Shown piece by piece: positions 1-8,500 of a DNA stretch of 22,185 bases. Source of the stretch: an uncultured Clostridia bacterium (GTDB taxonomy: Bacteria > Bacillota > Clostridia > Oscillospirales > CAG-382); NCBI GenBank assembly GCA_947627335.1, contig CANQVQ010000015.1, positions 1-22,185 on the forward strand. Direction: 5' to 3'. The notes beneath the pieces were generated by a model. The model was given only the letters and a program-made list of their open reading frames with translations. It made no database searches and was not told the origin of the DNA. Every line of letters starts with the position of its first letter. The stretch's first letter is position 1. Both the position numbers and the translations under genes were made by a program.

Positions 1-1713
1 ACCGAAGGCGCGATGGACGCGGGCAACCTGCTCAAGCCGATGCTCGCACGGGGCGAACTGCACTGCATCGGCGCGACGACGCTGGACGAGTACCGCAAGT
101 ATATCGAGAAGGACGCCGCCCTCGAACGGCGGTTCCAGACTGTCCTGGTCGCCGAACCGTCGGTGGAGGACACGGTCGCGATCCTGCGCGGACTGGAGGA
201 GCGGTTCGAGAACTTCCACGGAGTCCGCATCCTGGATTCCGCCATCATTGCCGCCGTCACCCTCTCGAATCGGTACATCACCGACCGATTCCTGCCGGAC
301 AAGGCGATCGACCTGGTGGACGAAGCCTGCGCGATGGTGCATACGGAGATCGAGTCCATGCCGACCGAACTGGACGTGCTCCGCCGCAAAAGCATTCAGC
401 TGGAGATCGAGGAAGCCGCCCTCAAGAAGGAGGACGACGACCTCTCCCGCGAACACCTTTCGGAGGTCCAAAAGGAGCTTTCCGGCGTGCGGGAGCAGTA
501 CGAAGCGATGAAGACCCGCTGGGAAAACGAGAAAGCGGGGCTGGACAAGGTCCACGACATCAAGACCCGCATCGAGCAGGTCACGGCGGACATCGCCGCC
601 GCCGAGCGGGAATACAGGCTCGAAAAGGCTGCCGAACTGAAATACGGCGAACTGCCGAAGCTCAAAGCCCAACTCGAAGCCGCCGAAGCCGCAGGCGGGG
701 AACGCAAGCCGTTCCTGCGGGATAAAGTCACCGACGAGGAGATCGCCGGGATCGTCGAACGCTGGACGGGCATCCCCGTTTCCAAGCTGATGGAGGGCGA
801 CCGGGAGAAACTGCTCCACCTCGGCGACACCCTGCACCGACGCGTCGTCGGGCAGGACGAAGCCGTCGATAAGGTGGTCGGCGCGATCCTGCGCTCCCGT
901 GCGGGGATCAAGAACCCGAACCGACCGATCGGCTCCTTCCTCTTCCTCGGACCGACCGGCGTGGGCAAAACCGAACTTGCCAAGGCGCTGACCGAAGCGC
1001 TGTTCGACGACGAGCGCAACATGATCCGCATCGATATGTCCGAATATATGGAGAAGTACGCGGTCTCCCGCCTGATCGGGGCGCCTCCGGGATACGTCGG
1101 CTACGAGGAGGGCGGGCAGTTGACCGAAGCCGTCCGCCGCAAGCCGTATTCCGTCGTGCTGTTCGACGAGATCGAAAAGGCGCACCCGGACGTGTTCAAC
1201 ATTCTCCTGCAAGTGCTCGACGACGGACGGGTCACGGATTCCCACGGGCGGACCGTGGATTTCAAGAACACGGTCATTATCCTGACCTCCAACCTCGGTT
1301 CCCAGTATCTGCTCGACGGCATCGACGAAAACGGCGAACTTTCCGCCGACGCCCGAAACGCCGTCACGGCGCTCCTGCGGCAGTCCTTCCGTCCGGAATT
1401 CCTCAACCGGCTGGACGAAACGGTCTTTTACCGTCCGCTCACCCGCGAGAACGTCGAAAAGATCCTCGACCTCATTCTCGACGACCTCAACCGTCGGCTC
1501 GCGACGCAATACCTGTCGGTCACGCTGACTTCCGCCGCCAAGGCGTACGTCCTCGCGGGCGGCTACGACCCGCAGTACGGCGCACGTCCGCTCAAGCGCT
1601 TCGTCCAGCAGGAGGTCGAGACCCTGCTCGCCAAGCGCATCGTCGGCGGCGACCTCGCCCCGCATACGGTTCTGACCGTGGACTGCACGGACGGGGCGCT
1701 GTGCGTGCGGTAG
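1..1713 (+). CDS. clpB: ATP-dependent chaperone ClpB (5' end outside window)
   Basis: Hsp100 disaggregase that threads aggregated proteins through a hexameric ring together with DnaK; cytoplasmic. The reading frame is open from base 1, so about 570 C-terminal residues are present and the N-domain and the NBD1 Walker motifs lie upstream. Visible in order: the end of NBD1 with GAMDAGNLLKP and the ALERRF arginine-finger segment; a long charged coiled coil (about residues 115-235 of the visible part), the full-length M-domain that separates ClpB from ClpC and ClpA; NBD2 with Walker A GPTGVGKT near residue 317, Walker B VVLFDEIEKAHPDV and sensor TSNLGS; and the C-terminal GYDPQYGARPLKR motif. The stop is TAG at 1711. 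No terminator is seen before the next gene 48 bases on, so read-through is possible. Identity is near certain; regulation (CtsR or HrcA) cannot be seen because the promoter is outside. Confidence 0.96.
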   Translation, partial: TEGAMDAGNLLKPMLARGELHCIGATTLDEYRKYIEKDAALERRFQTVLVAEPSVEDTVAILRGLEERFENFHGVRILDSAIIAAVTLSNRYITDRFLPDKAIDLVDEACAMVHTEIESMPTELDVLRRKSIQLEIEEAALKKEDDDLSREHLSEVQKELSGVREQYEAMKTRWENEKAGLDKVHDIKTRIEQVTADIAAAEREYRLEKAAELKYGELPKLKAQLEAAEAAGGERKPFLRDKVTDEEIAGIVERWTGIPVSKLMEGDREKLLHLGDTLHRRVVGQDEAVDKVVGAILRSRAGIKNPNRPIGSFLFLGPTGVGKTELAKALTEALFDDERNMIRIDMSEYMEKYAVSRLIGAPPGYVGYEEGGQLTEAVRRKPYSVVLFDEIEKAHPDVFNILLQVLDDGRVTDSHGRTVDFKNTVIILTSNLGSQYLLDGIDENGELSADARNAVTALLRQSFRPEFLNRLDETVFYRPLTRENVEKILDLILDDLNRRLATQYLSVTLTSAAKAYVLAGGYDPQYGARPLKRFVQQEVETLLAKRIVGGDLAPHTVLTVDCTDGALCVR

Positions 1714-1761
1714 GAGCGATCTTTCCTTAAAAAAACGCCAATGGCAAAGGAGGCAACCCCC

Positions 1762-2373
1762 ATGGACCTGAAAGAACTGCACGAACGTATGGCGGACGGA
1801 CGGCTGTACCTGCCGACGGACGAAGAACTGCAAAAGGAGCAGCTCGACCGGCTGGAACTGCTGTACGACTACAACGCGACGCGCCCGCACGAAGCGGAAA
1901 AGCGGACGGCGCTGCTGAAGCGGATGTTCCGCTCGATCGGGGACGGGTGCTACATCGAACCGCCATTCCACGCGAACTGGGCGGGCAAATACGTCACGTT
2001 CGGGAAAAACGTGTACGCGAACTTCAACCTGACGCTGGTCGACGACGGGGAGATCACGGTCGGGGACTGCTGTATGTTCGGTCCGAACGTCACGGTCGCG
2101 ACCGGCGGTCACCCGGTGGAGCCGTCGCTGCGTGCGCAGGCGTACCAGTACAACCTGCCGGTGCATATCGGGCGGAACGTCTGGATCGGTGCGGGGGCGG
2201 TGCTGCTGCCGGGCGTGACGGTCGGGGACAACACCGTCGTCGGCGCGGGAAGCGTCGTGACGAAGGACCTGCCCGCGAACGTCGTCGCCGTCGGCAACCC
2301 CTGTCGCGTCCTGCGCGAGATCTCCGAGCGTGACCGCCTGTTCTATCGCCCCGGTCGCCCCATCGACGTGTGA
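1762..2373 (+). CDS. Maltose/galactoside-type O-acetyltransferase (LbH fold)
   Basis: A 203-residue acetyl-CoA-dependent sugar O-acetyltransferase of the LacA/Maa family, cytoplasmic. The N-terminal Mac segment (about residues 1-55, with DYNATRPHEAEKR) is followed by left-handed beta-helix hexapeptide repeats (VTFGKNV, ITVGDCC, VHIGRNVWIGAGAVLLPGVTVGDNTVVGAGSVV). His117 in GGHPVEPSLR matches the catalytic histidine of this family, and the C-terminus GNPCRVLREI is typical. The start at 1762 is chosen over the in-frame ATG at 1741 because AAAGGAGG (1746-1753) sits 8 bases before it and would lie inside the coding region of the longer form. It is 48 bases after clpB with no terminator between. 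The true acceptor (maltose, galactoside, cell-wall or exopolysaccharide sugar) cannot be read from sequence. Confidence 0.9.
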   Translation: MDLKELHERMADGRLYLPTDEELQKEQLDRLELLYDYNATRPHEAEKRTALLKRMFRSIGDGCYIEPPFHANWAGKYVTFGKNVYANFNLTLVDDGEITVGDCCMFGPNVTVATGGHPVEPSLRAQAYQYNLPVHIGRNVWIGAGAVLLPGVTVGDNTVVGAGSVVTKDLPANVVAVGNPCRVLREISERDRLFYRPGRPIDV

Positions 2374-2432
2374 TTTTCCGAAAATTTCCGCCGAAAAATG
2401 CAAAATATTTTCGCCGGTTCCGCTAAATCCTA

Positions 2433-2461
2433 TTGACAAGGTGGGTTTTATGTGGTATACT
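2433..2461 (+). promoter_or_regulatory. sigma-A promoter of nifS-nifU
   Basis: TTGACA (2433-2438), a 17-base spacer, and TATACT (2456-2461). The spacer ends in TGTGG, giving an extended -10. The predicted transcript starts near 2468, which rules out the in-frame ATG at 2452 as the start of the desulfurase gene. No IscR-like palindrome was recognised. Confidence 0.88.
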
Positions 2462-2502
2462 GCGTGCGGAAGGAAATGCAAAGGAGTGAAAAGCGGAAAC
2501 GT

Positions 2503-3705
2503 ATGGAAGAGAACGGAAAGCGGATCTATCTGGATCATGCCGCCACGACGGGAATGAGCAAGCGTGCGGTCGAGGCGATGCTGCCGTTCCTGACGGAGGA
2601 ATACGGCAACCCGTCGAGCCTGCACACGGTCGGGCAGAAGGCCAAGGAAGCGCTGGAAGGCGCCCGCGAGGAGCTTGCGAACCTGCTGGGCGCGACGGCG
2701 AAGGAACTGACCTTCACGTCCGGCGGGAGCGAAGCGGACAACCAAGCCCTTCGCACCGCGGCGGCTTGGGGCAAGCGGAAGGGAAAAACGCATATCGTTT
2801 CGACGGCGTTCGAGCATCACGCCGTCCTGCATACGCTCGAGCAGCTCGGTCGGGAGGGCTTTGCAGTCACCCTGCTGGACGTGCATGAGAACGGGCTGGT
2901 GACGGCGGAGGAAGTCCGTGCGGCGATCCGACCGGATACCTGCCTGGTCAGCGTGATGTACGCGAACAACGAGATCGGAACGGTCCAACCGATCGCGGAG
3001 ATCGGGAAAGTCTGCCGGGAGGCGGGCGTGCTGTTCCATACCGACGCCGTGCAGGCCGCCGGGCATCTGCCGATCGACGTGCAGGCGCAGAATATCGACC
3101 TGCTGTGCATTTCGGCGCACAAGTTCCACGGTCCGAAAGGGGTCGGGCTGCTGTACTGCCGCAAGGGGATCCCGCTCGCGACGCTGGTCGAAGGCGGCGC
3201 GCAGGAGCGCGGGAAGCGTGCGGGGACGGAAAACGTCGCCGGAGTCGTTTCGATGGCGGCGGCGCTGCGCGAAGCGGTCGACGGCATGGAGCGGAACGCC
3301 GCTTCCGTCGGCAGGCTGCGGGACCGGCTGATCGACGGGCTGAGCAGGATCCCGCACAGCGCCCTCAACGGCGACCGCACGTCGCGCCTGCCGGGGAACG
3401 TCAGCTTTTGCTTTGAAGGGATCGAGGGCGAATCGCTGCTGCTGCTGCTGGACCAGAAGGGCATCTGCGCGTCGTCCGGGTCCGCCTGCACGTCCGGGTC
3501 GCTGGACCCGAGCCACGTCCTGCTCGCGATCGGGCGTCCGCACGAAGTCGCGCACGGGTCACTGCGGCTGACGCTGGACGCGGAGAACACCGACGAAGAA
3601 GTGGACGAGGTCCTGCGTTGGGTCCCGTGGGCGGTCGAAAAGCTGCGCGGGATGTCCCCGGTCTGGAAAGAGCTTGAAGCGGGCGAAAAACAGTTCCTGC
3701 TGTGA
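2503..3705 (+). CDS. nifS: Cysteine desulfurase, NifS/IscS family
   Basis: PLP enzyme that takes sulfur from L-cysteine, leaving alanine, and passes it as a persulfide to the scaffold encoded next door. It has 400 residues, the usual length. Near the N-terminus is YLDHAATT, followed by YGNPSS and the PLP-binding TSGGSEADN. Lys207 in SAHKFHGPKG is the Schiff-base lysine, then QERGKRAGTEN, and the catalytic loop SSGSACTSG with Cys329. The start ATG at 2503 is preceded by AAGGAG (2481-2486), a rather long 16-base gap; ATG 2476 is in frame but only about 8 bases into the predicted transcript. The scaffold gene follows after 27 bases. No tRNA-thiolation gene (mnmA) or iscR is seen, so a general Fe-S assembly role is favoured. 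Confidence 0.95.
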   Translation: MEENGKRIYLDHAATTGMSKRAVEAMLPFLTEEYGNPSSLHTVGQKAKEALEGAREELANLLGATAKELTFTSGGSEADNQALRTAAAWGKRKGKTHIVSTAFEHHAVLHTLEQLGREGFAVTLLDVHENGLVTAEEVRAAIRPDTCLVSVMYANNEIGTVQPIAEIGKVCREAGVLFHTDAVQAAGHLPIDVQAQNIDLLCISAHKFHGPKGVGLLYCRKGIPLATLVEGGAQERGKRAGTENVAGVVSMAAALREAVDGMERNAASVGRLRDRLIDGLSRIPHSALNGDRTSRLPGNVSFCFEGIEGESLLLLLDQKGICASSGSACTSGSLDPSHVLLAIGRPHEVAHGSLRLTLDAENTDEEVDEVLRWVPWAVEKLRGMSPVWKELEAGEKQFLL

Positions 3706-3732
3706 TATTGTCGAAAGGACGGACGAATTTTT

Positions 3733-4137
3733 ATGGCACTCTACAGTGAAAAAGTGATGGATCATTTCACCCACCCGCGCAACGTCGGCAGTCTCCCGGA
3801 CGCCAACGGCATCGGGGAGGTCGGCAACGCCCGCTGCGGCGACATCATGAAAATTTACCTCAAGATCGAAAACGACATCATCGTCGATGTGAAGTTTGAA
3901 ACCTTCGGCTGCGGCTCCGCGATCGCCTCGAGCTCGATGGCGACCGAGATGATCAAGGGCAAGCCGGTCGATCAGGCGCTCGAACTGACCAATCAGGCGA
4001 TCGCCGAGGCGCTCGACGGGCTTCCCGCCCACAAGCTGCACTGCTCCGTTCTGGCGGAGGAAGCGATCCGCGCCGCCATCGACGACTACAACAAGCGTTC
4101 CGGCAAAACGCCCGAAACGCCTGTTATTAAAGGTTAA
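3733..4137 (+). CDS. nifU: Fe-S cluster assembly scaffold, IscU/NifU N-domain type
   Basis: A 134-residue scaffold on which Fe-S clusters are built with sulfur from the upstream desulfurase. The sequence opens with the family signature YSEKVMDHFTHPRN and has the cluster ligands Cys35 and Asp37 (ARCGD), Cys60 (FGCGSAIASSS) and His103-Cys104 (LHCSVLAEEA). The full-length NifU ferredoxin and C-terminal domains are absent, so this is the stand-alone Clostridial form. AAAGGA (3714-3719) lies 13 bases before the ATG. It is co-transcribed with nifS and closed by the terminator at 4152-4182. Confidence 0.95.
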   Translation: MALYSEKVMDHFTHPRNVGSLPDANGIGEVGNARCGDIMKIYLKIENDIIVDVKFETFGCGSAIASSSMATEMIKGKPVDQALELTNQAIAEALDGLPAHKLHCSVLAEEAIRAAIDDYNKRSGKTPETPVIKG

Positions 4138-4151
4138 TTCCACGATACGCA

Positions 4152-4182
4152 AAAAACGGACCCGTTCGTCGGGTCCGTTTTT
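4152..4182. terminator. Bidirectional intrinsic terminator nifU / plsY
   Basis: Perfect 13-bp inverted repeat (4152-4164 with 4170-4182), a 5-base loop, core CGGACCCG/CGGGTCCG, with A-run and T-run at its outer ends. It serves nifU on the plus strand and, by symmetry, plsY on the minus strand, which ends 44 bases beyond. Confidence 0.92.
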
Positions 4183-4225
4183 CCTTTGCCAAAGGAGCGG
4201 AAAACCGCATCCACGCCGTTTTCCC

Positions 4226-4990
4226 CTACTTGTTCTTCTTGAAATGGAACTTGTTCTCCGTCCCGTCGAACAGGCGGCGGATATTGGAGCGGTGCATAAA
4301 AATGAGCATCAAACCGATAAAAACCGAAAAGATGATCGCAGGCAGGGACGGAAGGGTCCCGCGCAGGGTGGCGCTGCAGTAGACGATCCCCGGCAGGGCG
4401 AACCCGGCGATGATGGAGCCGAGCGAAACGTACTGCGTGATCAGCACGGTGACGACAAAGAGCAGGAACGCGATAAGGAACACCTGCCAGTCGATCATCA
4501 AAACCATGGTCGCGGCGGTCAGAACGCCCTTTCCGCCCCGGAAATGGTAGTACAGCGGGAAGATATGCCCGAACATACAGAACACACCGGCGAAGTACGC
4601 CCCCCACTCGCCGCAGGCGACGATGCCGATGACGACGGACAGAAACTGCTTCGCGACGTCGCCGAGCAGGGTGAACAAGGCGGCCTGCTTGCCGTAGACG
4701 CGTGCCATATTGGTCAGACCGGCGTTGCCGGAGCCGTGCTTGCGGACGTCGTCGTGATAGCGCACACGCGAAACGATGATGGCGGCGTTCAGGCTGCCGA
4801 GCAGGTACGGCAGGACGCTGCAGACCAGCACCGCCGCGCAGAAGACGAGCGCTGCCTCCATCGATTTTCCGCTTTCGAGCAGGTCGCCGTGCAGCCAGTT
4901 GAGGAACCCCTGAAAAGTCTCATTTTCCCCGAGGTGCAGGCGTTCGGTCACGCCGAGCGCGGTCCAGAGCCACTGAAAGAATTGCAGCAT
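4226..4990 (-). CDS. plsY: Acyl-phosphate:glycerol-3-phosphate acyltransferase PlsY
   Basis: Integral membrane enzyme that acylates glycerol-3-phosphate with acyl-phosphate, the first step of phospholipid synthesis in most Gram-positives. It has 254 residues and the three PlsY signatures: SGNAGLTNMARVYG, the phosphate-binding GHIFPLYYHFRGGKGV, and HRSNIRRL near the C-terminus, with several hydrophobic spans between. YLLGS, usually within the first 20 residues, is at residue 62, so there is an N-terminal extension of about 45 residues. The start at 4990 lies one base after the stop of der and has AAAGGAGA 8 bases upstream, supporting the long form. ATG at 4861 (Met44) would give a standard-length protein but has a poor ribosome binding site. 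Last gene of the minus-strand operon. Confidence 0.92.
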   Translation of the reverse strand: MLQFFQWLWTALGVTERLHLGENETFQGFLNWLHGDLLESGKSMEAALVFCAAVLVCSVLPYLLGSLNAAIIVSRVRYHDDVRKHGSGNAGLTNMARVYGKQAALFTLLGDVAKQFLSVVIGIVACGEWGAYFAGVFCMFGHIFPLYYHFRGGKGVLTAATMVLMIDWQVFLIAFLLFVVTVLITQYVSLGSIIAGFALPGIVYCSATLRGTLPSLPAIIFSVFIGLMLIFMHRSNIRRLFDGTENKFHFKKNK

Positions 4991-4991
4991 C

Positions 4992-6314
4992 TCATTCGTC
5001 TCCTTTTTGCTTGATGATAAGCCGGATCGGCGTCCCGCCGAACCCGAACGTGTTCCGCAGGCAGTTTTCGATGTACCGCTGGTAGGAATAGTGGAACAGG
5101 GCGGCACTGTTGCAGAAGCAGGCGAAGGTCGGCGGATTGGTCCCGGTCTGGGTCATGTAGTAGAGCTTCAGGCGGCGTCCCTTGTCCGTCGGCGGCTGGA
5201 CGCGGTCGGTGATGTCCGTCAGGAAATCGTTGAGCACGCCGGTCGTGATGCGTTTGCAGGATTCGCGGTAGACGTCGTTGACGAGCGGAAAGAGCTTGTC
5301 GAGCCGCTGCCCGGTCTTTGCCGAAACGAACAGGATCGGGGCGTAGGGCATATAGGCGAGCGCCGTGCGGACGCTCCTGACGAACGCGTCGTGCGTCTTG
5401 TTGTCCTTTTCGATCAGGTCCCACTTGTTGACGACGATCACGCTCGCCTTGCCCGCGTTGTGCGCGAGTCCCGCGATATGTTCGTCCTGGGACGTGATGC
5501 CCTCGTTCGCGTCGATAAGGATCAGGCAGACGTCGCTGTTTTCGACCGCCATGTTCGCACGCAGGACGCTGTACTTCTCGACGCGGTCCTCGATCCGCGC
5601 ACTCCTCCGGATGCCCGCCGTATCGACGAGGACGTACCGCCCGAACGGATTGTCGACGTAGGTATCCACCGCGTCACGCGTCGTGCCCGCCATATCGGAA
5701 ACAATGACGCGGTCCTCCCCGCAGATGCGGTTGATCAGCGAGCTTTTCCCCGCGTTCGGCTTGCCGATGACGGCGACGCGGATACGCCCCTCGTCGGCGG
5801 AAGGACCGTCCTCGGGCGGGAGCAGCTCCACGACGCGGTCGAGCAGATCGCCCGTGCCGGTGCCGCTCAGCGAGGAAAGCGGAAAGACCTCCTCAAACCC
5901 GAGGGCGTAAAACTCGTAGAACTCCGCCGGCGTTTCGCCGACGCTGTCCACCTTATTGACCGCGACGAGCACCGGCTTGCGCGCCTTGCGCAGCATGGTC
6001 GCGATGTCGCGATCGGCGTCCGTCAGTCCGCTCTTCAGGTCGCACAGGAACACCAGCACGTCCGCGTGCCGCACGGCGATCTCCGCCTGGTCGCGCATCT
6101 GCACGAGCAGCGGGCTGTCCGTCTGCGGCTCGATGCCGCCCGTATCGATCAGGCGGAAGGTCCGCCCGTTCCATTCCACGTCCCGGTAGAGGCGGTCCCG
6201 GGTCACGCCGGGGGTGTCCTCCACGATCGCGGTCCGCGCACCGGTCAGACGGTTGAACAGCGTGCTTTTGCCCACGTTCGGTCGCCCGATGACCGCAACG
6301 ACTCCTTTAGCCAT
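4992..6314 (-). CDS. der: Ribosome-associated GTPase Der (EngA)
   Basis: Essential double GTPase needed for late assembly of the 50S subunit. It has 440 residues. The first G domain shows GRPNVGKST, DTGGI and NKVD; the second shows GKPNAGKSS, DTAGIRR and NKWD; the C-terminal KH-like domain follows (about residues 350-440). The start at 6314 (MAKGVVAVIGRPN) has AAAGGAGAG just upstream and overlaps the end of the DUF512 gene by 8 bases, a sign of translational coupling. The in-frame ATG at 6353 would lie deep in the upstream gene and adds residues unlike the family. The stop is separated from the plsY start by one base. Confidence 0.96.
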   Translation of the reverse strand: MAKGVVAVIGRPNVGKSTLFNRLTGARTAIVEDTPGVTRDRLYRDVEWNGRTFRLIDTGGIEPQTDSPLLVQMRDQAEIAVRHADVLVFLCDLKSGLTDADRDIATMLRKARKPVLVAVNKVDSVGETPAEFYEFYALGFEEVFPLSSLSGTGTGDLLDRVVELLPPEDGPSADEGRIRVAVIGKPNAGKSSLINRICGEDRVIVSDMAGTTRDAVDTYVDNPFGRYVLVDTAGIRRSARIEDRVEKYSVLRANMAVENSDVCLILIDANEGITSQDEHIAGLAHNAGKASVIVVNKWDLIEKDNKTHDAFVRSVRTALAYMPYAPILFVSAKTGQRLDKLFPLVNDVYRESCKRITTGVLNDFLTDITDRVQPPTDKGRRLKLYYMTQTGTNPPTFACFCNSAALFHYSYQRYIENCLRNTFGFGGTPIRLIIKQKGDE

Positions 6315-7626
6315 CCATTTTCTCTCCTTTATCGGTTCCAAGCAGTTTTGCAAGCAGGTCTCCCCCGTCCCGGTCCGTCACTTCGACCCGAACGCCCAGT
6401 TTCTCCCGCACGTCGTCAAGGCTGACGCCGTCGAGGAACAGGTCCCCCTCGTGGCGAAGCATATTCTCCGGCAGGAGCAGCACCTCCCCGAGCGGAAGCC
6501 CGGCAAGCTGGTCGATCAGGTCCCCGCCGGTCACAAGCCCGCTGACCGTGATGCTTTCGCCGAAGAAACGGTTGCGGATCGCGTGAACGTCCACGCGGAG
6601 CGACGGGAAACGGGCGCAGGCGAGCGACGCAAGCTCCCGCATATGCGCTTCGGCGGCGACGCCGGTCGCGATGCTGACGTGACGGCGCGACGGCGCGTCC
6701 GCGCAGTCCTCCAGCGCTTCGCGGAACTCCTCGGCGTGCAGCCGGAGCATCCCGACGCCGTTTTCCAGCTGGGGGTAATCCTCGTAGGCTTCCGCAGGCG
6801 GGATCGGCAGGACGGCGGTCAGGTAGAATTCGTCCGACGCGTACACCGTCCGCGACCCACGCGTCCGCAGGCATTCCGCCGCTTTCCGTTCGACGCGTCG
6901 GATCACGTCCCGGGCGGAATCCGCGTCGTAGGGCATGATCTCCGTCAACCCTTCGCGGTGGGCGGTCATGCCGCACGGAACGCACGCGACGCTTTCGAGG
7001 TTTTCAAGTTTACATAATTCGTCCATCGAGAATTCCAGCTCGTCGCCGTCGTTGATCCCCCGACAGAGTACCAACTGTGCGTTGATGCGGATCCCGCCGT
7101 CGTCAAGCTGCTTCAGGTAGCGCAATTTCTCCCCGGCAAACCTGTTTCGCATCATTTTTACGCGAAGTTCGGGGTTCATCGTGTGGACCGAAACGTTGAC
7201 CGGGGAAATTCGCATCCGAACGATGCGCTCGACGTCGCCGTCCTTCAGGTTCGTCAGGGTGACATAATTCCCCATCAGGAAGGACAGGCGTTCGTCGTCG
7301 TCCTTGAAGTAGACGGTTTCACGCATCCCCGGGGGGTTCTGGTCGATAAAACAGAAGATGCAGTTGTTCGCACAGCGCTTCTTCTCGTCCATCAGGTAAC
7401 TGCCGAATTCCAGCCCCAGTTCCTCGTAGACGCGGTTGCGCAGGCGGAACGTCAGTTCCTCCCCGCCCCTGGAAACGGTCAGAACGCAGTGCGGGTCGGT
7501 CGCGAAGAAACGGTAATCCAGCACGTCCCGGATCGGCTCGCCGTTGACCGTCAACAGCAGGTCGCCGGGGCGGACGCCCGCCTTCGCCGCGGGACTGCCG
7601 GGCTGTACGCTCCGAATCTCTACCAT
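6307..7626 (-). CDS. PDZ / radical-SAM DUF512 protein
   Basis: A 439-residue protein with an N-terminal PDZ-like domain (about residues 1-65, PGSPAAKAGVRPGDLLLTVNG), a radical-SAM-type cysteine cluster C85-A-N-N-C89-I-F-C92 followed by FIDQNP, and the C-terminal DUF512 region. This family is widespread in Clostridia and cyanobacteria and is usually found beside der, as here, but its reaction is not established; a radical SAM or other Fe-S oxidoreductase role is inferred from the cysteine motif. The start at 7626 (MVEIRSV) follows GGGGAGGAAAAGGA; the ATG 27 bases upstream lacks such a site. It lies after a hairpin that follows rpmF, with no clear promoter of its own, so it probably depends on read-through. 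Confidence 0.9.
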   Translation of the reverse strand: MVEIRSVQPGSPAAKAGVRPGDLLLTVNGEPIRDVLDYRFFATDPHCVLTVSRGGEELTFRLRNRVYEELGLEFGSYLMDEKKRCANNCIFCFIDQNPPGMRETVYFKDDDERLSFLMGNYVTLTNLKDGDVERIVRMRISPVNVSVHTMNPELRVKMMRNRFAGEKLRYLKQLDDGGIRINAQLVLCRGINDGDELEFSMDELCKLENLESVACVPCGMTAHREGLTEIMPYDADSARDVIRRVERKAAECLRTRGSRTVYASDEFYLTAVLPIPPAEAYEDYPQLENGVGMLRLHAEEFREALEDCADAPSRRHVSIATGVAAEAHMRELASLACARFPSLRVDVHAIRNRFFGESITVSGLVTGGDLIDQLAGLPLGEVLLLPENMLRHEGDLFLDGVSLDDVREKLGVRVEVTDRDGGDLLAKLLGTDKGEKMDG

Positions 7627-7659
7627 TCGTCCTTTTCCTCCCCAAAACGCCACAGCACG

Positions 7660-7702
7660 AAAAAGGCGTGCCGCTCGGTGCCGTAGTAGCTGAGCAACAC
7701 GC
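7660..7702 (-). terminator. Intra-operon terminator/attenuator after rpmF
   Basis: Read on the minus strand, GCGTGTTGCTC pairs with GAGCGGCACGC over 11 bp with two G-U pairs, a 15-base loop, then CTTTTTCG. It lies between the rpmF stop and the DUF512 start. It could cut transcription of the downstream genes and favour L32 and YceD output. Confidence 0.6.
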
Positions 7703-7708
7703 TTTTCT

Positions 7709-7900
7709 TTACGCCTTTTCTTCCTCGATCTTCAAGACTTCTCTGCGGCGATAGTATCCGCAGGACTTGCAGACGCGGTGAGAAAGGTTGTACGCACCGC
7801 ACTTCGGACACTTCATCATGCCGGGAAGCTCCAGCTTCCAGACGGCGGAGCGGCGCTTATCGCGCCTCGCTTTGGAGACTTTTCTCTTGGGAACTGCCAT
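7709..7900 (-). CDS. rpmF: 50S ribosomal protein L32
   Basis: A 63-residue ribosomal protein of the large subunit. The N-terminus MAVPKRKVSKARRDKRR is the L32 signature. Cys31, Cys34, Cys44 and Cys47 (CPKCG and CKSCG) form a zinc ribbon, so this is the zinc-containing C+ form. AAAGGAGG at 7911-7918 is 10 bases upstream. It follows yceD by 24 bases, the common bacterial pairing. Confidence 0.97.
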   Translation of the reverse strand: MAVPKRKVSKARRDKRRSAVWKLELPGMMKCPKCGAYNLSHRVCKSCGYYRRREVLKIEEEKA

Positions 7901-7924
7901 CTCTCATATACCTCCTTTGTATGC

Positions 7925-8434
7925 TCAATCTTCTTCGTCAAAAAATTTTTGCAGGACGTCCCAGCGGGGATCCCGTTCGCGCAGATCGCAGGAACACTGC
8001 GTGACGTTGCGGTCGCAGCCGCAGACCGGACACAGTCCGAGGCAATCCTCCCTGCAAAGGAACCGACCGGGCAACTCCAGCAAAAGCTGGCACCGCACGA
8101 CCTCAGAAAGGTCCAGACACCCGTCCTCGAGCAGCAGGAACTCCTCCGTATCCTCCCCGGCGAGCGTTTCCGCCAGCCGATAGGACATCGGGAACCGAAA
8201 GACCCTGCGGAACGACCGGCAGCACCGCGCACAGCGAAATTCGCCGTCCAGCGCAAGCTCCCCTTCGAGCGTCAGGCACCCGGCGTGGTTTTCCACCCGC
8301 CCGGACGCCGAAAGCACGCCCGAAAGCAGATCGTCGGAAAATTCCTTCGCGTCCCCGCCCGCAAGCGAGCGTTCCTCCGCGAACGGCAGGACCTTCACCG
8401 ATTCGCCGATAAGCTCCCGCAGATCCAGCACCAT
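7925..8434 (-). CDS. yceD: YceD/DUF177 family protein
   Basis: A 169-residue protein of the YceD (DUF177) family, which is nearly always encoded just before rpmF; homologues have been linked to 23S rRNA metabolism. Visible features: FRCARCCRSF (first cysteine pair), the acidic LDLSEVVRCQLLLELPGRFLC core, and the C-terminal cluster CREDCLGLCPVCGCDRN with CSCD, which is probably metal-binding. The start at 8434 is preferred: the in-frame ATG at 8491 would lie only a few bases from the predicted transcript start (about 8494) without room for a ribosome binding site. First gene of the operon that runs to plsY. Confidence 0.9.
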   Translation of the reverse strand: MVLDLRELIGESVKVLPFAEERSLAGGDAKEFSDDLLSGVLSASGRVENHAGCLTLEGELALDGEFRCARCCRSFRRVFRFPMSYRLAETLAGEDTEEFLLLEDGCLDLSEVVRCQLLLELPGRFLCREDCLGLCPVCGCDRNVTQCSCDLRERDPRWDVLQKFFDEED

Positions 8435-8500
8435 CGGCTCCGTCCCCTTTCCGCCTGCGCTTTCCGGCAGACCGCGACGGTCGCCGTGCAATTACGTTCT

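Noticed and set aside
1..1713. ClpC or ClpA instead of ClpB
   Set aside because: The long M-domain coiled coil between the two ATPase domains matches ClpB; ClpA lacks it and ClpC has a much shorter one.
2452..2502. Longer start of the cysteine desulfurase at ATG 2452
   Set aside because: That ATG lies inside the promoter, between the -35 and -10 boxes.
5007..6425. Open frame of 472 codons on the plus strand opposite der
   Set aside because: Der on the minus strand has every GTPase motif; the antisense product has none.
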